64,000 nt of DNA from Anaerocaecibacter muris (GCF_943192945.1 NZ_CALPCE010000003.1:62001-126000), one strand, 5' to 3'; numbered from the stretch's first letter, positions 16,860 to 26,486 are shown. Notes: a model not told the origin generated them from the letters alone. A program made the numbers and translations.

Positions 16860-18532
16860 GCGTTAAGCTCCGCGCGGTACTTTTGCAACTCCGCGTCATT
16901 GCACATTACAAAATGCCCGTCGCTCACTTCGCGCAAACTCGGCTTATCCTGCGAATAGTCGTGCTCGGCAAGCGGATTGTACACGTAACGCTTGCGCGTT
17001 TTTTCGTATTCGGGATCGGGCAACGGTATGGCGGAAAGTAACGATTTCGTGTAAGGGTGCAACGGGTGCGCAAACAGCTCGTCTGACGTCGCAAGCTCCA
17101 CCATCTTGCCGAAGTACATAACGCCGATACGGTCGGAAAAATACTTGACTACGGACAGGTCGTGCGCAATAAACAGTATGGTAAGTCCCAGCCTGTCGCG
17201 CAGTTCGTTCAATAGGTTGATAACCTGCGCCTGTATAGACACGTCCAAAGCGGAAATAGGCTCGTCGGCGATAATCAGTTCGGGTTCCATAATGACCGAC
17301 CGCGCTATGCCTATGCGCTGACGCTGTCCGCCCGAAAACTCGTGCGGATACCGCCCTGCGTGTTCGGGCACAAGCCCCACAAGCTCCAACACCTTGTACA
17401 CCTGTTGTTCGATGTACTTTTTATCCTTTTCGCCGTTAATTATAAGCCCCTCGGAAATAATATCCTTGACGGTCATGCGCGGATTGAGCGACGCTATGGG
17501 GTCTTGGAAAATCATCTGTATGCGCGTGACAAGTCGCGAAGGGTTGTATCGCTCGTTTACGTAAACAAGCACGCCCGCGCCCGCCGCGCACAATACGAAA
17601 AACACTATCAAAAACGCGACGGCGCGCGGCTCTGACGGTTTATTCAAAATGACATCGGCAGGGTTTTCGGCGTTGTAATAAATGCGCAATCGAACAAGCT
17701 GTTCGGGCGTGGACACGCCTAAATCCGCGTCGTAATAATCGAGCGTTTTGATGTACGTCTTGCCGCTCACTTCGTAATGCACGGTCGTCGTGCGCGCCTG
17801 CGCGTCCGACGCGTCGACGACGGCGGACACAGTTTCAAAGTCCCCGAACCGACTGTTAAACACCGCAAACAGCGATATACTCGCAATAAGGAACGCAAGC
17901 GCGACCGCAAACGTCGCCAGCGCGGATATAATCCAAGTGCGCTTTTTTATCTTGGGCAGGTTTTCGATAGGACGAAATTTCGCCTTGTCCTCGTCCGACA
18001 GATTCTCGGGCGAACCCGCTTTTTGCACCGCCTCGTCGTATTCCTCGGCGAGCTTTTTCATGTAAATTTTTTCGCAGTTTTTGTGGTCATTGCGCGCCGA
18101 CGCGATAAGCTCTTTTTGTTCGGCGATAATGCCGTCGCGCTTTTGCTTTGCGGCGGCAAGCCGTTCGGCGTACTCGCTCCGCACTTCGGTCGCGCCCTTC
18201 TTTTTGTCCTCCGCGATAAGACCTTTTATCTCTTTCGCTTCGGCAGAGTATTCCTTTTTGGCGGCGGAAATCGCGTCCTCGTAAGACCGCGTGCCCGCGC
18301 ATATTCGCTGACCTTTAAAGTATACGTCGCCCGACGTTATATCGTACAGCTTGATAACGGAACGCCCGGTGGTAGTCTTGCCGCAACCGCTCTCGCCGAC
18401 AAGTCCGAACACCTCGCCTTTTTTAACCTCGAAGCTGACGTCGTCCACGGCTTTCAATTCCGCGCCCGCGCCCATCTTGAAATACTGGCACAGGTGGTCT
18501 ACTTTGAGCAAAACTTCTTCGTTATTTTCCAT
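16856..18532 (-). CDS. oppF: Oligopeptide ABC ATPase (OppF-like) with coiled-coil/membrane/DUF3592-like insertion
   Basis: 558 residues where OppF is normally about 320. The ATPase parts are intact: Walker A GESGCGKT (46-53), Q-loop Q343, signature FSGGQRQR (399-406), Walker B ELIIADEP, switch His 457, and the oligopeptide-type C-terminal tail. Between the Walker A strand and the Q-loop, at about 80-335, sits an extra module: a charged coiled coil (85-175), a membrane helix (199-224), a DUF3592-like beta domain (about 230-298, with HYEVSGKTY and IYYNAENPADVIL) and a second membrane helix (303-325). The ATPase would thus be anchored in the membrane with a domain outside. It overlaps oppD by 11 nt; GGAGG precedes its ATG. 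Confidence 0.93.
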   Translation of the reverse strand: MENNEEVLLKVDHLCQYFKMGAGAELKAVDDVSFEVKKGEVFGLVGESGCGKTTTGRSVIKLYDITSGDVYFKGQRICAGTRSYEDAISAAKKEYSAEAKEIKGLIAEDKKKGATEVRSEYAERLAAAKQKRDGIIAEQKELIASARNDHKNCEKIYMKKLAEEYDEAVQKAGSPENLSDEDKAKFRPIENLPKIKKRTWIISALATFAVALAFLIASISLFAVFNSRFGDFETVSAVVDASDAQARTTTVHYEVSGKTYIKTLDYYDADLGVSTPEQLVRLRIYYNAENPADVILNKPSEPRAVAFLIVFFVLCAAGAGVLVYVNERYNPSRLVTRIQMIFQDPIASLNPRMTVKDIISEGLIINGEKDKKYIEQQVYKVLELVGLVPEHAGRYPHEFSGGQRQRIGIARSVIMEPELIIADEPISALDVSIQAQVINLLNELRDRLGLTILFIAHDLSVVKYFSDRIGVMYFGKMVELATSDELFAHPLHPYTKSLLSAIPLPDPEYEKTRKRYVYNPLAEHDYSQDKPSLREVSDGHFVMCNDAELQKYRAELNA

Positions 18533-21044
18533 TGCCCGTACCTCCGTTACCGTCTTTTTCCGTCACTTTTTCTTTTTTTGCCGTCGGCTTTTTCGCCGCG
18601 GGCTTGCTTGCCGCGGGCTTTTTCGCTTTCGGCGGTTTTTGTTCGGCTTTATCGCCGTCGTCCGCCTTGACGGATTTGGCGGACTTTGCGGGTTTGCGTT
18701 TTGCGGGTTTCGCCGCAGGCTCTTTTTCGACTTGCCCGTCGGTCACACCGACCGCATTTTCCATATCCGTCGCGACGTTTGCGTTTAGCCCGTCGCTTGC
18801 CGCGCTTTGCTCTGCGTTCTGCGCCGCGCTCGCGGTCTGCGCTTTCATGCGCGCTATTCTGTCGAGCACGGGCTTTGGCGGAGAAATTTTGGGCGCGGAC
18901 GGGTGCAACAGCCACGTCGCGGCGTAGTGCGTATCCGAAATTTTAAACATGGGCGGTTGCGCCTCGAAGTCTATCTGCATGGCGTACTTGTTGCGGTCGG
19001 CAAACGCGTCGCCCTTGGGCGGATAGATCATGTTGGGCGGCGTGCCGGGGATTGCTTCGAGCTTGTCTTTGGTGTCGAGGTCGGGCATAGACGACAGCAA
19101 CGCCCACGTGTAGGGGTGCGCCGGTTCGTGGAACACGTCGAGCGCGGTGCCTATTTCCACAATCTTGCCCGCATACATAACGGCTACCCTGTCCGCCATG
19201 TTCGCGACGACGCCGAGGTCGTGCGTAATGAAAATAACGGACAGATTGCGTTCTCGCTTGACCTTGTTGATAAGCTCCAAAATCTGCGACTGTATAGTCA
19301 CGTCGAGCGCGGTGGTCGGCTCGTCGCAAATAAGCACGTCGGGGTCTGCGGACAGCGCAATCGCTATAACTATGCGTTGGCGCATGCCGCCCGAAAACTC
19401 GAACGGATACTGACGGAACCGCTTGCGCGCTTCGGGAATTCCCACTTCCTCCATCAGTTTGAGCGCGCGGGTTTTAGCCATGCCGCGTGTGATTTTATGC
19501 GCAACGCCCGACGCTTTTTCTTTCAAAAAGTCTATAAGCTGTAACGTGCGCGCGGTAAAATCCGCTTCTTCGGATTGTTCTATATCGCGCTCGAACCGCG
19601 CTTTGACACGCGTCGCAAGATTGACAATGTCCTGCTTGACGGCTTGCAAGTCGAACAACTTTTTGTCGGCGACTTTCCAGTCGAGCTTTTTGCCCTTTGC
19701 TATTTTCTTTTCGTAATTCGCGGTCTGCCGCTCGAAACGCTTTTCCTCTTTGGCATTGCTCTTAATGCCGTTGTAATACAAATCGACGGCGGCTTTCATG
19801 CTCGACCCGAATGTATACGCAACGTTGTCTTTTGCCGTTTGCAAACGATCGATAGCGTTATTAACTGCGACAACCATTTTTTTAGCGGCGGCGTAAGCGT
19901 CGCGTTTTTCAAATTCGCCGTCGAACGTCGGCAAACATTCGTCTATTACTTTAACCGCTTCGCGCTTGTTCTCGACGGACAACCGCGCCGAATACCGCAC
20001 TCCCTTTTCCGCCGTTTGAGTAAACTCGCTCTTGCTGTCCGCATACTCTTGCAAAAACGCGTTAAGTTGTTTTACGGGCAAATCGGGCAACGGCTCTTGC
20101 GCAAACGTCACATAATAACCCATAGTGAAAAAGTCGGGACGATCGAACGAAACCGCTTCGGACAGAATTTCTTTTACTTTGCCGAGCGACTGCGCCACGG
20201 CGTCGTAATCTGTGCGGTCAATCGGCTTGAAATTGCGCGAAAACAGCGGCTTGACGATGTTTGTAATTCTGTCGATCGGTTTAACTTTACTCAATTCGTC
20301 GAGCTTGACTATTTCCGCTTCCAATTCCGCGCGGCGCGCGTTTACAACATACTCGTTGTACGTTTTTTTCGACAGGTAAATTATATCCTTTATTTCGCGC
20401 GAAAGCCCCGTTCCGTCCGCGTGCTTTTCTATGAGAAACAGCGCGTCGTCTATATCGGCAAGAGCTTCCGTTGCGCTGTCGAACGCGTCGTTGTAAGCTA
20501 TTTCGAGTTCGAGGTGTTTACACTCGAACTTATTGAAATCGGCGCACAGTTGCTTGTTTGTCTGCGGCGCGGACTCGTCGCCCGCGCTTGCCGCGTCCAT
20601 GCACTTATTGAGTAAAGCAAGCGTGCCGTTAAACGCCTTGCGGCTTGCGCGGCGATTTATCTTGCCGTTGATAATCATCGCCTCGGTCATCTGTTTGCCG
20701 ACGCGCATAATGGGGTTAAGGCTGGACAGCGGGTCTTGGAAAATCATGGCGATCTTGTCGCCGCGGATCTTGCAAAATTCCTCCTCGGAAATTTTCATCA
20801 AGTCCATACCGTCGTAAATAATTTCGCCGCCCTCTTTGACCGCGTTGCCCGCAAGTATGCCGAGCATGGCTTTTGTCGTGACCGACTTGCCCGATCCGCT
20901 TTCGCCGACAATGGCGAGCGTTTCGCCCGCGCCCAAATCGAAACTTATGTCGCGCACAGCCTGAACCTTGCCGTTCGCCGTTTTGAACGAAATGACAAGG
21001 TGGTTGACCGCCATTTTTATTTCTCTCTTTTGATTGTTATCCAT
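18522..21044 (-). CDS. oppD: Oligopeptide ABC ATPase (OppD-like) with 385-residue helical insertion and Lys-rich tail
   Basis: 840 residues where OppD is normally about 340. Walker A GESGSGKS (47-54), Q-loop Q103, signature SGGMRQR (551-557), Walker B VLICDEP and switch His 608 are all present. About residues 135-520, between Q-loop and signature, that is inside the helical subdomain, hold an extra almost entirely helical, charged region with no motif I recognise. The last 90 residues are Lys/Ala/Pro-rich. The Shine-Dalgarno site lies within the last codons of oppC. It pairs with OppF to power the importer. Confidence 0.93.
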   Translation of the reverse strand: MDNNQKREIKMAVNHLVISFKTANGKVQAVRDISFDLGAGETLAIVGESGSGKSVTTKAMLGILAGNAVKEGGEIIYDGMDLMKISEEEFCKIRGDKIAMIFQDPLSSLNPIMRVGKQMTEAMIINGKINRRASRKAFNGTLALLNKCMDAASAGDESAPQTNKQLCADFNKFECKHLELEIAYNDAFDSATEALADIDDALFLIEKHADGTGLSREIKDIIYLSKKTYNEYVVNARRAELEAEIVKLDELSKVKPIDRITNIVKPLFSRNFKPIDRTDYDAVAQSLGKVKEILSEAVSFDRPDFFTMGYYVTFAQEPLPDLPVKQLNAFLQEYADSKSEFTQTAEKGVRYSARLSVENKREAVKVIDECLPTFDGEFEKRDAYAAAKKMVVAVNNAIDRLQTAKDNVAYTFGSSMKAAVDLYYNGIKSNAKEEKRFERQTANYEKKIAKGKKLDWKVADKKLFDLQAVKQDIVNLATRVKARFERDIEQSEEADFTARTLQLIDFLKEKASGVAHKITRGMAKTRALKLMEEVGIPEARKRFRQYPFEFSGGMRQRIVIAIALSADPDVLICDEPTTALDVTIQSQILELINKVKRERNLSVIFITHDLGVVANMADRVAVMYAGKIVEIGTALDVFHEPAHPYTWALLSSMPDLDTKDKLEAIPGTPPNMIYPPKGDAFADRNKYAMQIDFEAQPPMFKISDTHYAATWLLHPSAPKISPPKPVLDRIARMKAQTASAAQNAEQSAASDGLNANVATDMENAVGVTDGQVEKEPAAKPAKRKPAKSAKSVKADDGDKAEQKPPKAKKPAASKPAAKKPTAKKEKVTEKDGNGGTGNGK

Positions 21045-21047
21045 ACG

Positions 21048-22628
21048 TCAGCCCTCCGTTCCGCGCAAGTTGGGGTTGAACGCGTCGCGCAAACCGTTGC
21101 CGAAAAGATTGAAAGAAATCATTAGCAACGCGATTACAAGCGACGGGAAAAGAATAAGGTGCGGATAGTTAATAAGGTTGCTCGCGCCCTGTCCCGCGGA
21201 CAGCAACGTGCCTAAACTGACAACACCCGACGACACGTCGTCAAAACGGATTATTCCGAGGAAGGACAGCATGGACTCGCTGAAAATTACGCTCGGGATA
21301 AACAGCGCGGCGGAAGTGATAATCGTGCCGAGCGCGTTGGGGAAAATATGCTTGACGATAAGTCGCCTGTCGCGCGCGCCGAGCGTTCGCGCGGCGAGCA
21401 CGTATTCTTGCTTTTTAAATCTGTAAAACTGCATGCGCACGGTGGAGGCAACGCCTATCCAGCCCGTAAGCACAAACGCAAACAGCAACGCGCCCACGGT
21501 GCCGACGTATTGTTGCAAGTGCATGTTGAACAGCACCGCGACAATCATAAACGGCACGCCGCTCAAAACGTCCACAATGCGTTCCATAATCATATCGACC
21601 TTGCCGCCGTAATAGCCCTCAATCGCGCCGTAAATCGCGCCGATAATAAGGTTGATAATCGCGACGCCCAGCGCGAGGATAAACGAAAACCGCGTTCCCG
21701 AAGCGAGGCAGACCAACAAGTCCTGACCGATACTGTTAGAGCCTAAAATATACAGAGGCTCGTACCCGTTAAGGTATACGAAATAATCGTAATAGCACAC
21801 ACGGCAACGGTAGCCAGTTTGGTTTATCTGCGCGTATCTGTATCTGTTTTCCGCGGCGGGGTCGGCAATACCGGGGTCGCCGTCCAGCCTAATCGAATCG
21901 TAATCGTCGTTGCCCGTAAGCCTGTAAATGGGAATATAATCGCCGTTTTCGTCCAGCACAGGCTCGCCCCTGTTCTTGCCCGTGAGGTAGGTTTTGTACC
22001 AGTAGTTGGCGTCGTTGACGTTGAACATCACTTGACCCGTGCCCTGCGCAGTGGTTATCTGCATGGGATAAATAACGCGCTTGCCCGTTTCGTTCTGATA
22101 CTTTTGCAAATCACGATATTGCTCGGCAGTCAAATCGACAAACTTGTAGCCGAGCTTGGTATAGCTGTCCAGTCTGAATTTATACAGCGTTTCGGTGGTG
22201 ACAACGCCGTTGAGCGCTTTGGTCGAAACCGTGCGTTTTCCGTAAAACTTGGTTATCGCCTTTTTTCCGCCCTCTTTTTCTATGGCGCGATAGTAGTAAT
22301 AGTTGGCTGTGTTAAGCTCCTCTGTGCTCGCGCCGTCCCAAAACCCGACAATGGGGTCGGTGGAAATTTTGGGGTAAACGTTGCTGTAAAACCCGTTAGT
22401 ATACGTCACGTCGTACTGCGAAAACAGCGGCGCGATAAACGCAAACAGCAACAGCACGATTATTATAACCATGCCGACGATGGAGGCTTTGTTTTTGACG
22501 AACCGACGCGTAGCGTCGCGCAAATATCCGACGGGCTTGGTGTCCAGTTTTTTATCGTGGATTTCGCCCTCTCTGTTTGCAAGCTCGAATTTTTCCGCGG
22601 GGATTGCGTTAATGTCGATATTATTCAT
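21048..22628 (-). CDS. oppC: Oligopeptide ABC permease (OppC-like) with large extracellular insertion
   Basis: 526 residues where OppC is normally about 300. Start MNNIDINAIP behind AGGTGA. The N-terminal OppC motif and first membrane helix lie at about 45-70. Residues about 75-290, between the first helix and the conserved LGSNSIGQDLL segment, form an added polar, Tyr-rich domain that should be outside the cell, with one CRVC pair. The remaining helices and the EAA loop (AARTLGARDRRLIVKHIFPNAL) are ordinary. The added domain may contact the equally enlarged OppA. Confidence 0.92.
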   Translation of the reverse strand: MNNIDINAIPAEKFELANREGEIHDKKLDTKPVGYLRDATRRFVKNKASIVGMVIIIVLLLFAFIAPLFSQYDVTYTNGFYSNVYPKISTDPIVGFWDGASTEELNTANYYYYRAIEKEGGKKAITKFYGKRTVSTKALNGVVTTETLYKFRLDSYTKLGYKFVDLTAEQYRDLQKYQNETGKRVIYPMQITTAQGTGQVMFNVNDANYWYKTYLTGKNRGEPVLDENGDYIPIYRLTGNDDYDSIRLDGDPGIADPAAENRYRYAQINQTGYRCRVCYYDYFVYLNGYEPLYILGSNSIGQDLLVCLASGTRFSFILALGVAIINLIIGAIYGAIEGYYGGKVDMIMERIVDVLSGVPFMIVAVLFNMHLQQYVGTVGALLFAFVLTGWIGVASTVRMQFYRFKKQEYVLAARTLGARDRRLIVKHIFPNALGTIITSAALFIPSVIFSESMLSFLGIIRFDDVSSGVVSLGTLLSAGQGASNLINYPHLILFPSLVIALLMISFNLFGNGLRDAFNPNLRGTEG

Positions 22629-22633
22629 TGTAA

Positions 22634-23590
22634 TCACCTCGCTCCCATTCTTATTCTCGGATCGATAAAGCCGTAACTCAAATCTATAATTAGGTTTGCG
22701 CCCAGCCCGATCGCAGTGTAGAACGCCGATATTGCCATAAAGAAGTTATAATCGAGCCGCCCGATCGATTCGACGTACAGCGCGCCGATACCGGGGATAG
22801 AGAAAATACTTTCTATGACGAGCGAACCCGACATAATACTCATGAACTGACCGAGTATCATGGGGAAAATAACGACCATGGCATTGCGCAACGCGTGACG
22901 AATAGTCGCCTGCCGACGCGTAAGACCTTTTGTACGCGCCAAAAGCATGTAATCGCAGGTAAGCACTTCGGACAGCTCGGCGCGCGTGTAGCGCGTAAGT
23001 CCCGCTATCGTGCCGAACGCGAGCGACAGTATCGCAGGGATAAGCGAGTACACCATTGCAGGCTCGAAGTAACTGCCCGTCGTGTTGGCGAGCAACGGGA
23101 ACCAGTTCAGCTTGGCGCACAGCAAGTACTGCACGAAAAACGCATACACGAACGACGGCACGGAAATAAACACCATGACAAGCGTCGAAATGGTATGATC
23201 CTGCCACTTGTTCTTTTTGACCGCGGCAAAAATACCCAACAGCAAGCCTATAGGAATACTTACGAGCAACGAATACAGATTGACCATAATCGTCGCGGGC
23301 AATTTTTCGCCTATGATGGAAGTGACGGTTTGCACCTGATACATCTGCTCGCCGTAGCCCCAGTCGAAGCCCGTCAATATGCGCTTCCAGAACAAAAACA
23401 GTTGCACGAGTATAGGTTCGTAATAACCCATAGCGCGCCGCCGCATTTCCACAAGCAACCTGTACTCCTCCGAACCCGTCACCTCGGGCAGAGGCAAAAG
23501 TTTAATGAATATAAAGCACAGCGAAAGGATTATAAACAGCGTCAACAGCGCGAGCAACAATCTTTTCACCACGTATTTAAACATATACAT
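22634..23590 (-). CDS. oppB: Oligopeptide ABC permease (OppB-like)
   Basis: 318 residues, normal size for the family. The N-terminal YVVKRLLLALLTLFIILSLCFIF helix opens the protein, and the EAA docking loop LLARTKGLTRRQATIRHALRNA is intact. Start at MYMFKYVV; GGAG lies about 10 nt upstream. It begins 241 nt after oppA and 5 nt before oppC, so B, C, D and F form a tight block. It is the only Opp subunit here without extra domains. Confidence 0.93.
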   Translation of the reverse strand: MYMFKYVVKRLLLALLTLFIILSLCFIFIKLLPLPEVTGSEEYRLLVEMRRRAMGYYEPILVQLFLFWKRILTGFDWGYGEQMYQVQTVTSIIGEKLPATIMVNLYSLLVSIPIGLLLGIFAAVKKNKWQDHTISTLVMVFISVPSFVYAFFVQYLLCAKLNWFPLLANTTGSYFEPAMVYSLIPAILSLAFGTIAGLTRYTRAELSEVLTCDYMLLARTKGLTRRQATIRHALRNAMVVIFPMILGQFMSIMSGSLVIESIFSIPGIGALYVESIGRLDYNFFMAISAFYTAIGLGANLIIDLSYGFIDPRIRMGAR

Positions 23591-23677
23591 GTTATCGCAT
23601 CTCCGTCGTACACCGAACAATCAAACGATTGATTGTCCCGAATAATGTTACCGAAAAATACCGTTTAACACACGTAA

Positions 23678-23708
23678 CGGGATGCGGACAAATCCTGCCC
23701 GCATCCCG
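23678..23708 (-). promoter_or_regulatory. Strong stem-loop between oppA and oppB
   Basis: Perfect 10-bp arms CGGGATGCGG and CCGCATCCCG with an 11-nt loop, not followed by a T tract. Such a hairpin usually stabilises the upstream message and lowers downstream expression, giving more OppA than permease. Confidence 0.6.
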
Positions 23709-23831
23709 CAATACCTATAAAACGCGTTGAGTTTTATGTTCCTTGCCGTGAACTAATAGAAAATCAGAGGTAAAATCGTGTTTTTACGCGTTAGATAGGT
23801 ACCTTGCCGTGTGCGCGAAAACCTTTATCCG

Positions 23832-26486
23832 CTAATTGGTCTTGTAGTAATCTTCGAGGTTGCCGCCCTGTTGACGCACCCAGTTGCTCCATTCGCTGTT
23901 GGTGTAGTTGTACTCGAAGTGACGGATTCCGCCAAAGCCGATAAGCGGCAAATACTGATCGCAACCGTTATTGAACTTCGCACTGTTTAGCGAGCCCGTG
24001 CTCTGATAGAACAGCGGAATATTGACCGCAGTGTTGAGCTGTGCAAGCTCGCATTCCGCAAGCACTTCCACGCGGAAGTCCATATCCGCCTCGCCTACTC
24101 TGCCCAGCTTTTTATAGAGATTGTGCGCCGCGCCGCCGTCGTAATCGGAATCGTCCTGATGGTTGTCGAGCCAGCGCGCCCAGTTGTAAAGACTTTCGGT
24201 AATTTCCTCGTTGCCTTTCTTGACGGTGATGTTTATGCCCTTGGACATAGTATCGAAGCCGAAGTTGTTGGAGTTGGCGGGGTCGATATAGCTACCGTAA
24301 ATAACGCCCCACGGATTGAACGTCGCGCCGCCCCAGCCGCTGAACGAAATGTCCATCTCGCCCTTTTTGACCGCCGCGGAATATTCCGCCTGGCTTGTCG
24401 AAGTGCCGACTTTGAGCGTAACGCTGCTGAACGTCGTGCCCGCAGGACACTTTTTAATCGCGTCCGCTATGTTCTTGTTAAACATTTCGGCGGTGCCGTT
24501 AAACATTTCGGAAGCGGTTTGACCCGCGGAACGGAGTTCGAGCACGACGGGTTCGCCGTCTTTGTACAAGCCCTGCGCTTTCGCCTCGTTGTACGCCTGT
24601 TGGAAGAGCGACGCGGCGTAGTCGGGATCATAGCCCGTTATCGCGTCGTAAGCCTCGTCCAGTGTGTCGAACTTCGTGCCGTTGTACGACGACCACTTGC
24701 CGTCCTCGCCCTCGATAAATCCCGCATAACGGAGCAACGCTTTTTTGGCGGCGGGTTGTTCGCGGTACAGTTCGCCCGTATTGCCGTCAATCGAGTACAT
24801 GTAATTGAGCAAGCCGAATCCGGGTTGCGAAGCAGGCTCCCACGCGTCGCAGTACGCCTTTCTGTCAAGGCTGTACGAAATAGCTTTGCGGAAGGAAGCG
24901 AGCTGCAACGGTCTATGGTTTTCGGTCGCGGAGCTCTCTTTTTCGAGATAGCTGGAATTGGTGGACATAAAGAACTGCATAGTGTAGCTGTCGGGATAAA
25001 CGTTGTAACTGCTCGAAGTGCCGAACGTCTGATATTCCGACGCGCCCGAAAGGGACAACTCGTCAACCTCGCCGCGGAAGAACAATTCTTTTGTGGTCGA
25101 GTGCGCCGTCTGCGGCGATACGTAGCGGTACTTAATGCAGGTAGTCTGGAACTGCCCCTCGTGATTGCCGTCGGTGTAGCCGTACCAGTTGGGGTTGGTC
25201 ACAAGTTTAAACTCCGAATCGCGCGTGAACGAAACAAGTTTGTACGGACCGTAAGAGGGCGTCGTCGCCGCGCTCGTGCAGTACGTGGAGGACACAAGAT
25301 TGCCGGTAGTAACCTTGCAACGTTCGTACACGTCCTGCTTGACAATCCAGTTACTGCTCAAATAATATTTGATATAAAAGTCGTCCTGTTCGTCGGTGAC
25401 GGCAAGAACAATCGTGTAATCGTCCTTCTTTTTGATACCGACATTGTCGAACGAATAGTCGAGGTTGGCGTTTTCTACCTTAATGGCAATAAATTGCTCG
25501 GCTCCACCGCCTACGTCGAGATCTTTCGATCCATATGCGTCATAAAGCATTTTCGCCGAGAACAAATAATCGCTGAAATCCAGTTTGTCCTGCGCTACCT
25601 TGGACGTATTGATAGTGCCGTCCGCGTTCATGTACTCGGGAGCTTTTTGCGCAAAGTATCCCAAATCGAAATACATGGTCGTATCCGTGTACGCCGTCCA
25701 CTGATCGGTTACGACCTTATCGTAATCCATGGTCAACGAGCAGTTCAAAACGGGTCGCGTCGGGGTCGCGTCGGGGTTGTCGGGATCGGGCACAGGCTCG
25801 CCGTACTCGATGTTCCACTCCGCAACCGCAGGCGCGCCTTCCGCGCCGTAGAAGTTAATCATGTCGATATAAAGAGTCTCGCCTGCCGCCACGGCTTCCG
25901 CATTGCTTGCGTATCCGTGCGAAGCAACCGATTCGTAAATAATGGGCGTATGTCCGTAAAGATAATTCTTTGCGCCGTAAATGGTAAAGCCGCCGCCCGT
26001 GTAGCTGTCCGACCTGCGGTTGAGCATGTCGGGGTCGAGCAACTGCTTCATGGAATAAACGTAATCGTCGGCGGTAATTGGCGTGCCGTCGTCCCACGTC
26101 GCGGCGCGGTTGAGCGGTATTTCCCAAACTTTGCGTCGGTCACCCGTCTTAATGCCGTACTGACCCGCGTACTGCGAAGTCACGTCAACGGGATCGCCCG
26201 CTGCCATTTCGGGCACCCATTCGTAACTCGTTTTATCTTTGTTGAGCTGAACGTCGTACAAACCCATAGTCGTAAAGCCGAGTATTACCGAGTCGTCGTT
26301 GGTCTCCCACGTGTGCGAGCTCCACGTCGTCGGGGTGGCGCTGAATATTGCGTTATAAGTATAGTTACCTTCGTCGTTCGTGCCTGCGTCGTCGTTACCG
26401 CACGCGACAAGCCCCCCCCCCGTCATAGCGCCGAGGGTTGCAACTATGCTTGTCATAGCCACCAGCTTTCGTAGTCCTTTTTTCAT
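23832..26486 (-). CDS. oppA: Oligopeptide-binding lipoprotein (SBP_bac_5, OppA-like), enlarged
   Basis: 884 residues; typical OppA is about 540. Start MKKGLRKLVAMTS behind GGAGGTG. The lipobox LVAC anchors it outside the membrane. SBP_bac_5 features: WEIPLNRAATWDDGTPITADDYVYSMKQLLDP, then FRKAISYSLDRKAYCD, and a late GWGGATFNPWG. Extra segments are spread through both lobes. Ten consecutive G residues encode the Gly run just before the lipobox (complement of 26412-26421), a site prone to slippage. It is transcribed from a perfect promoter followed by a terminator-like hairpin. Confidence 0.9.
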   Translation of the reverse strand: MKKGLRKLVAMTSIVATLGAMTGGGLVACGNDDAGTNDEGNYTYNAIFSATPTTWSSHTWETNDDSVILGFTTMGLYDVQLNKDKTSYEWVPEMAAGDPVDVTSQYAGQYGIKTGDRRKVWEIPLNRAATWDDGTPITADDYVYSMKQLLDPDMLNRRSDSYTGGGFTIYGAKNYLYGHTPIIYESVASHGYASNAEAVAAGETLYIDMINFYGAEGAPAVAEWNIEYGEPVPDPDNPDATPTRPVLNCSLTMDYDKVVTDQWTAYTDTTMYFDLGYFAQKAPEYMNADGTINTSKVAQDKLDFSDYLFSAKMLYDAYGSKDLDVGGGAEQFIAIKVENANLDYSFDNVGIKKKDDYTIVLAVTDEQDDFYIKYYLSSNWIVKQDVYERCKVTTGNLVSSTYCTSAATTPSYGPYKLVSFTRDSEFKLVTNPNWYGYTDGNHEGQFQTTCIKYRYVSPQTAHSTTKELFFRGEVDELSLSGASEYQTFGTSSSYNVYPDSYTMQFFMSTNSSYLEKESSATENHRPLQLASFRKAISYSLDRKAYCDAWEPASQPGFGLLNYMYSIDGNTGELYREQPAAKKALLRYAGFIEGEDGKWSSYNGTKFDTLDEAYDAITGYDPDYAASLFQQAYNEAKAQGLYKDGEPVVLELRSAGQTASEMFNGTAEMFNKNIADAIKKCPAGTTFSSVTLKVGTSTSQAEYSAAVKKGEMDISFSGWGGATFNPWGVIYGSYIDPANSNNFGFDTMSKGINITVKKGNEEITESLYNWARWLDNHQDDSDYDGGAAHNLYKKLGRVGEADMDFRVEVLAECELAQLNTAVNIPLFYQSTGSLNSAKFNNGCDQYLPLIGFGGIRHFEYNYTNSEWSNWVRQQGGNLEDYYKTN

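Noticed and set aside
24123-26474. Long plus-strand open frame of about 780 codons opposite oppA, and similar long frames opposite uraA, P-type ATPase, potCD and others
   Set aside because: They mirror GC-rich codon bias of real minus-strand genes, are rich in Arg/His/Val, lack ribosome sites and show no family motifs.
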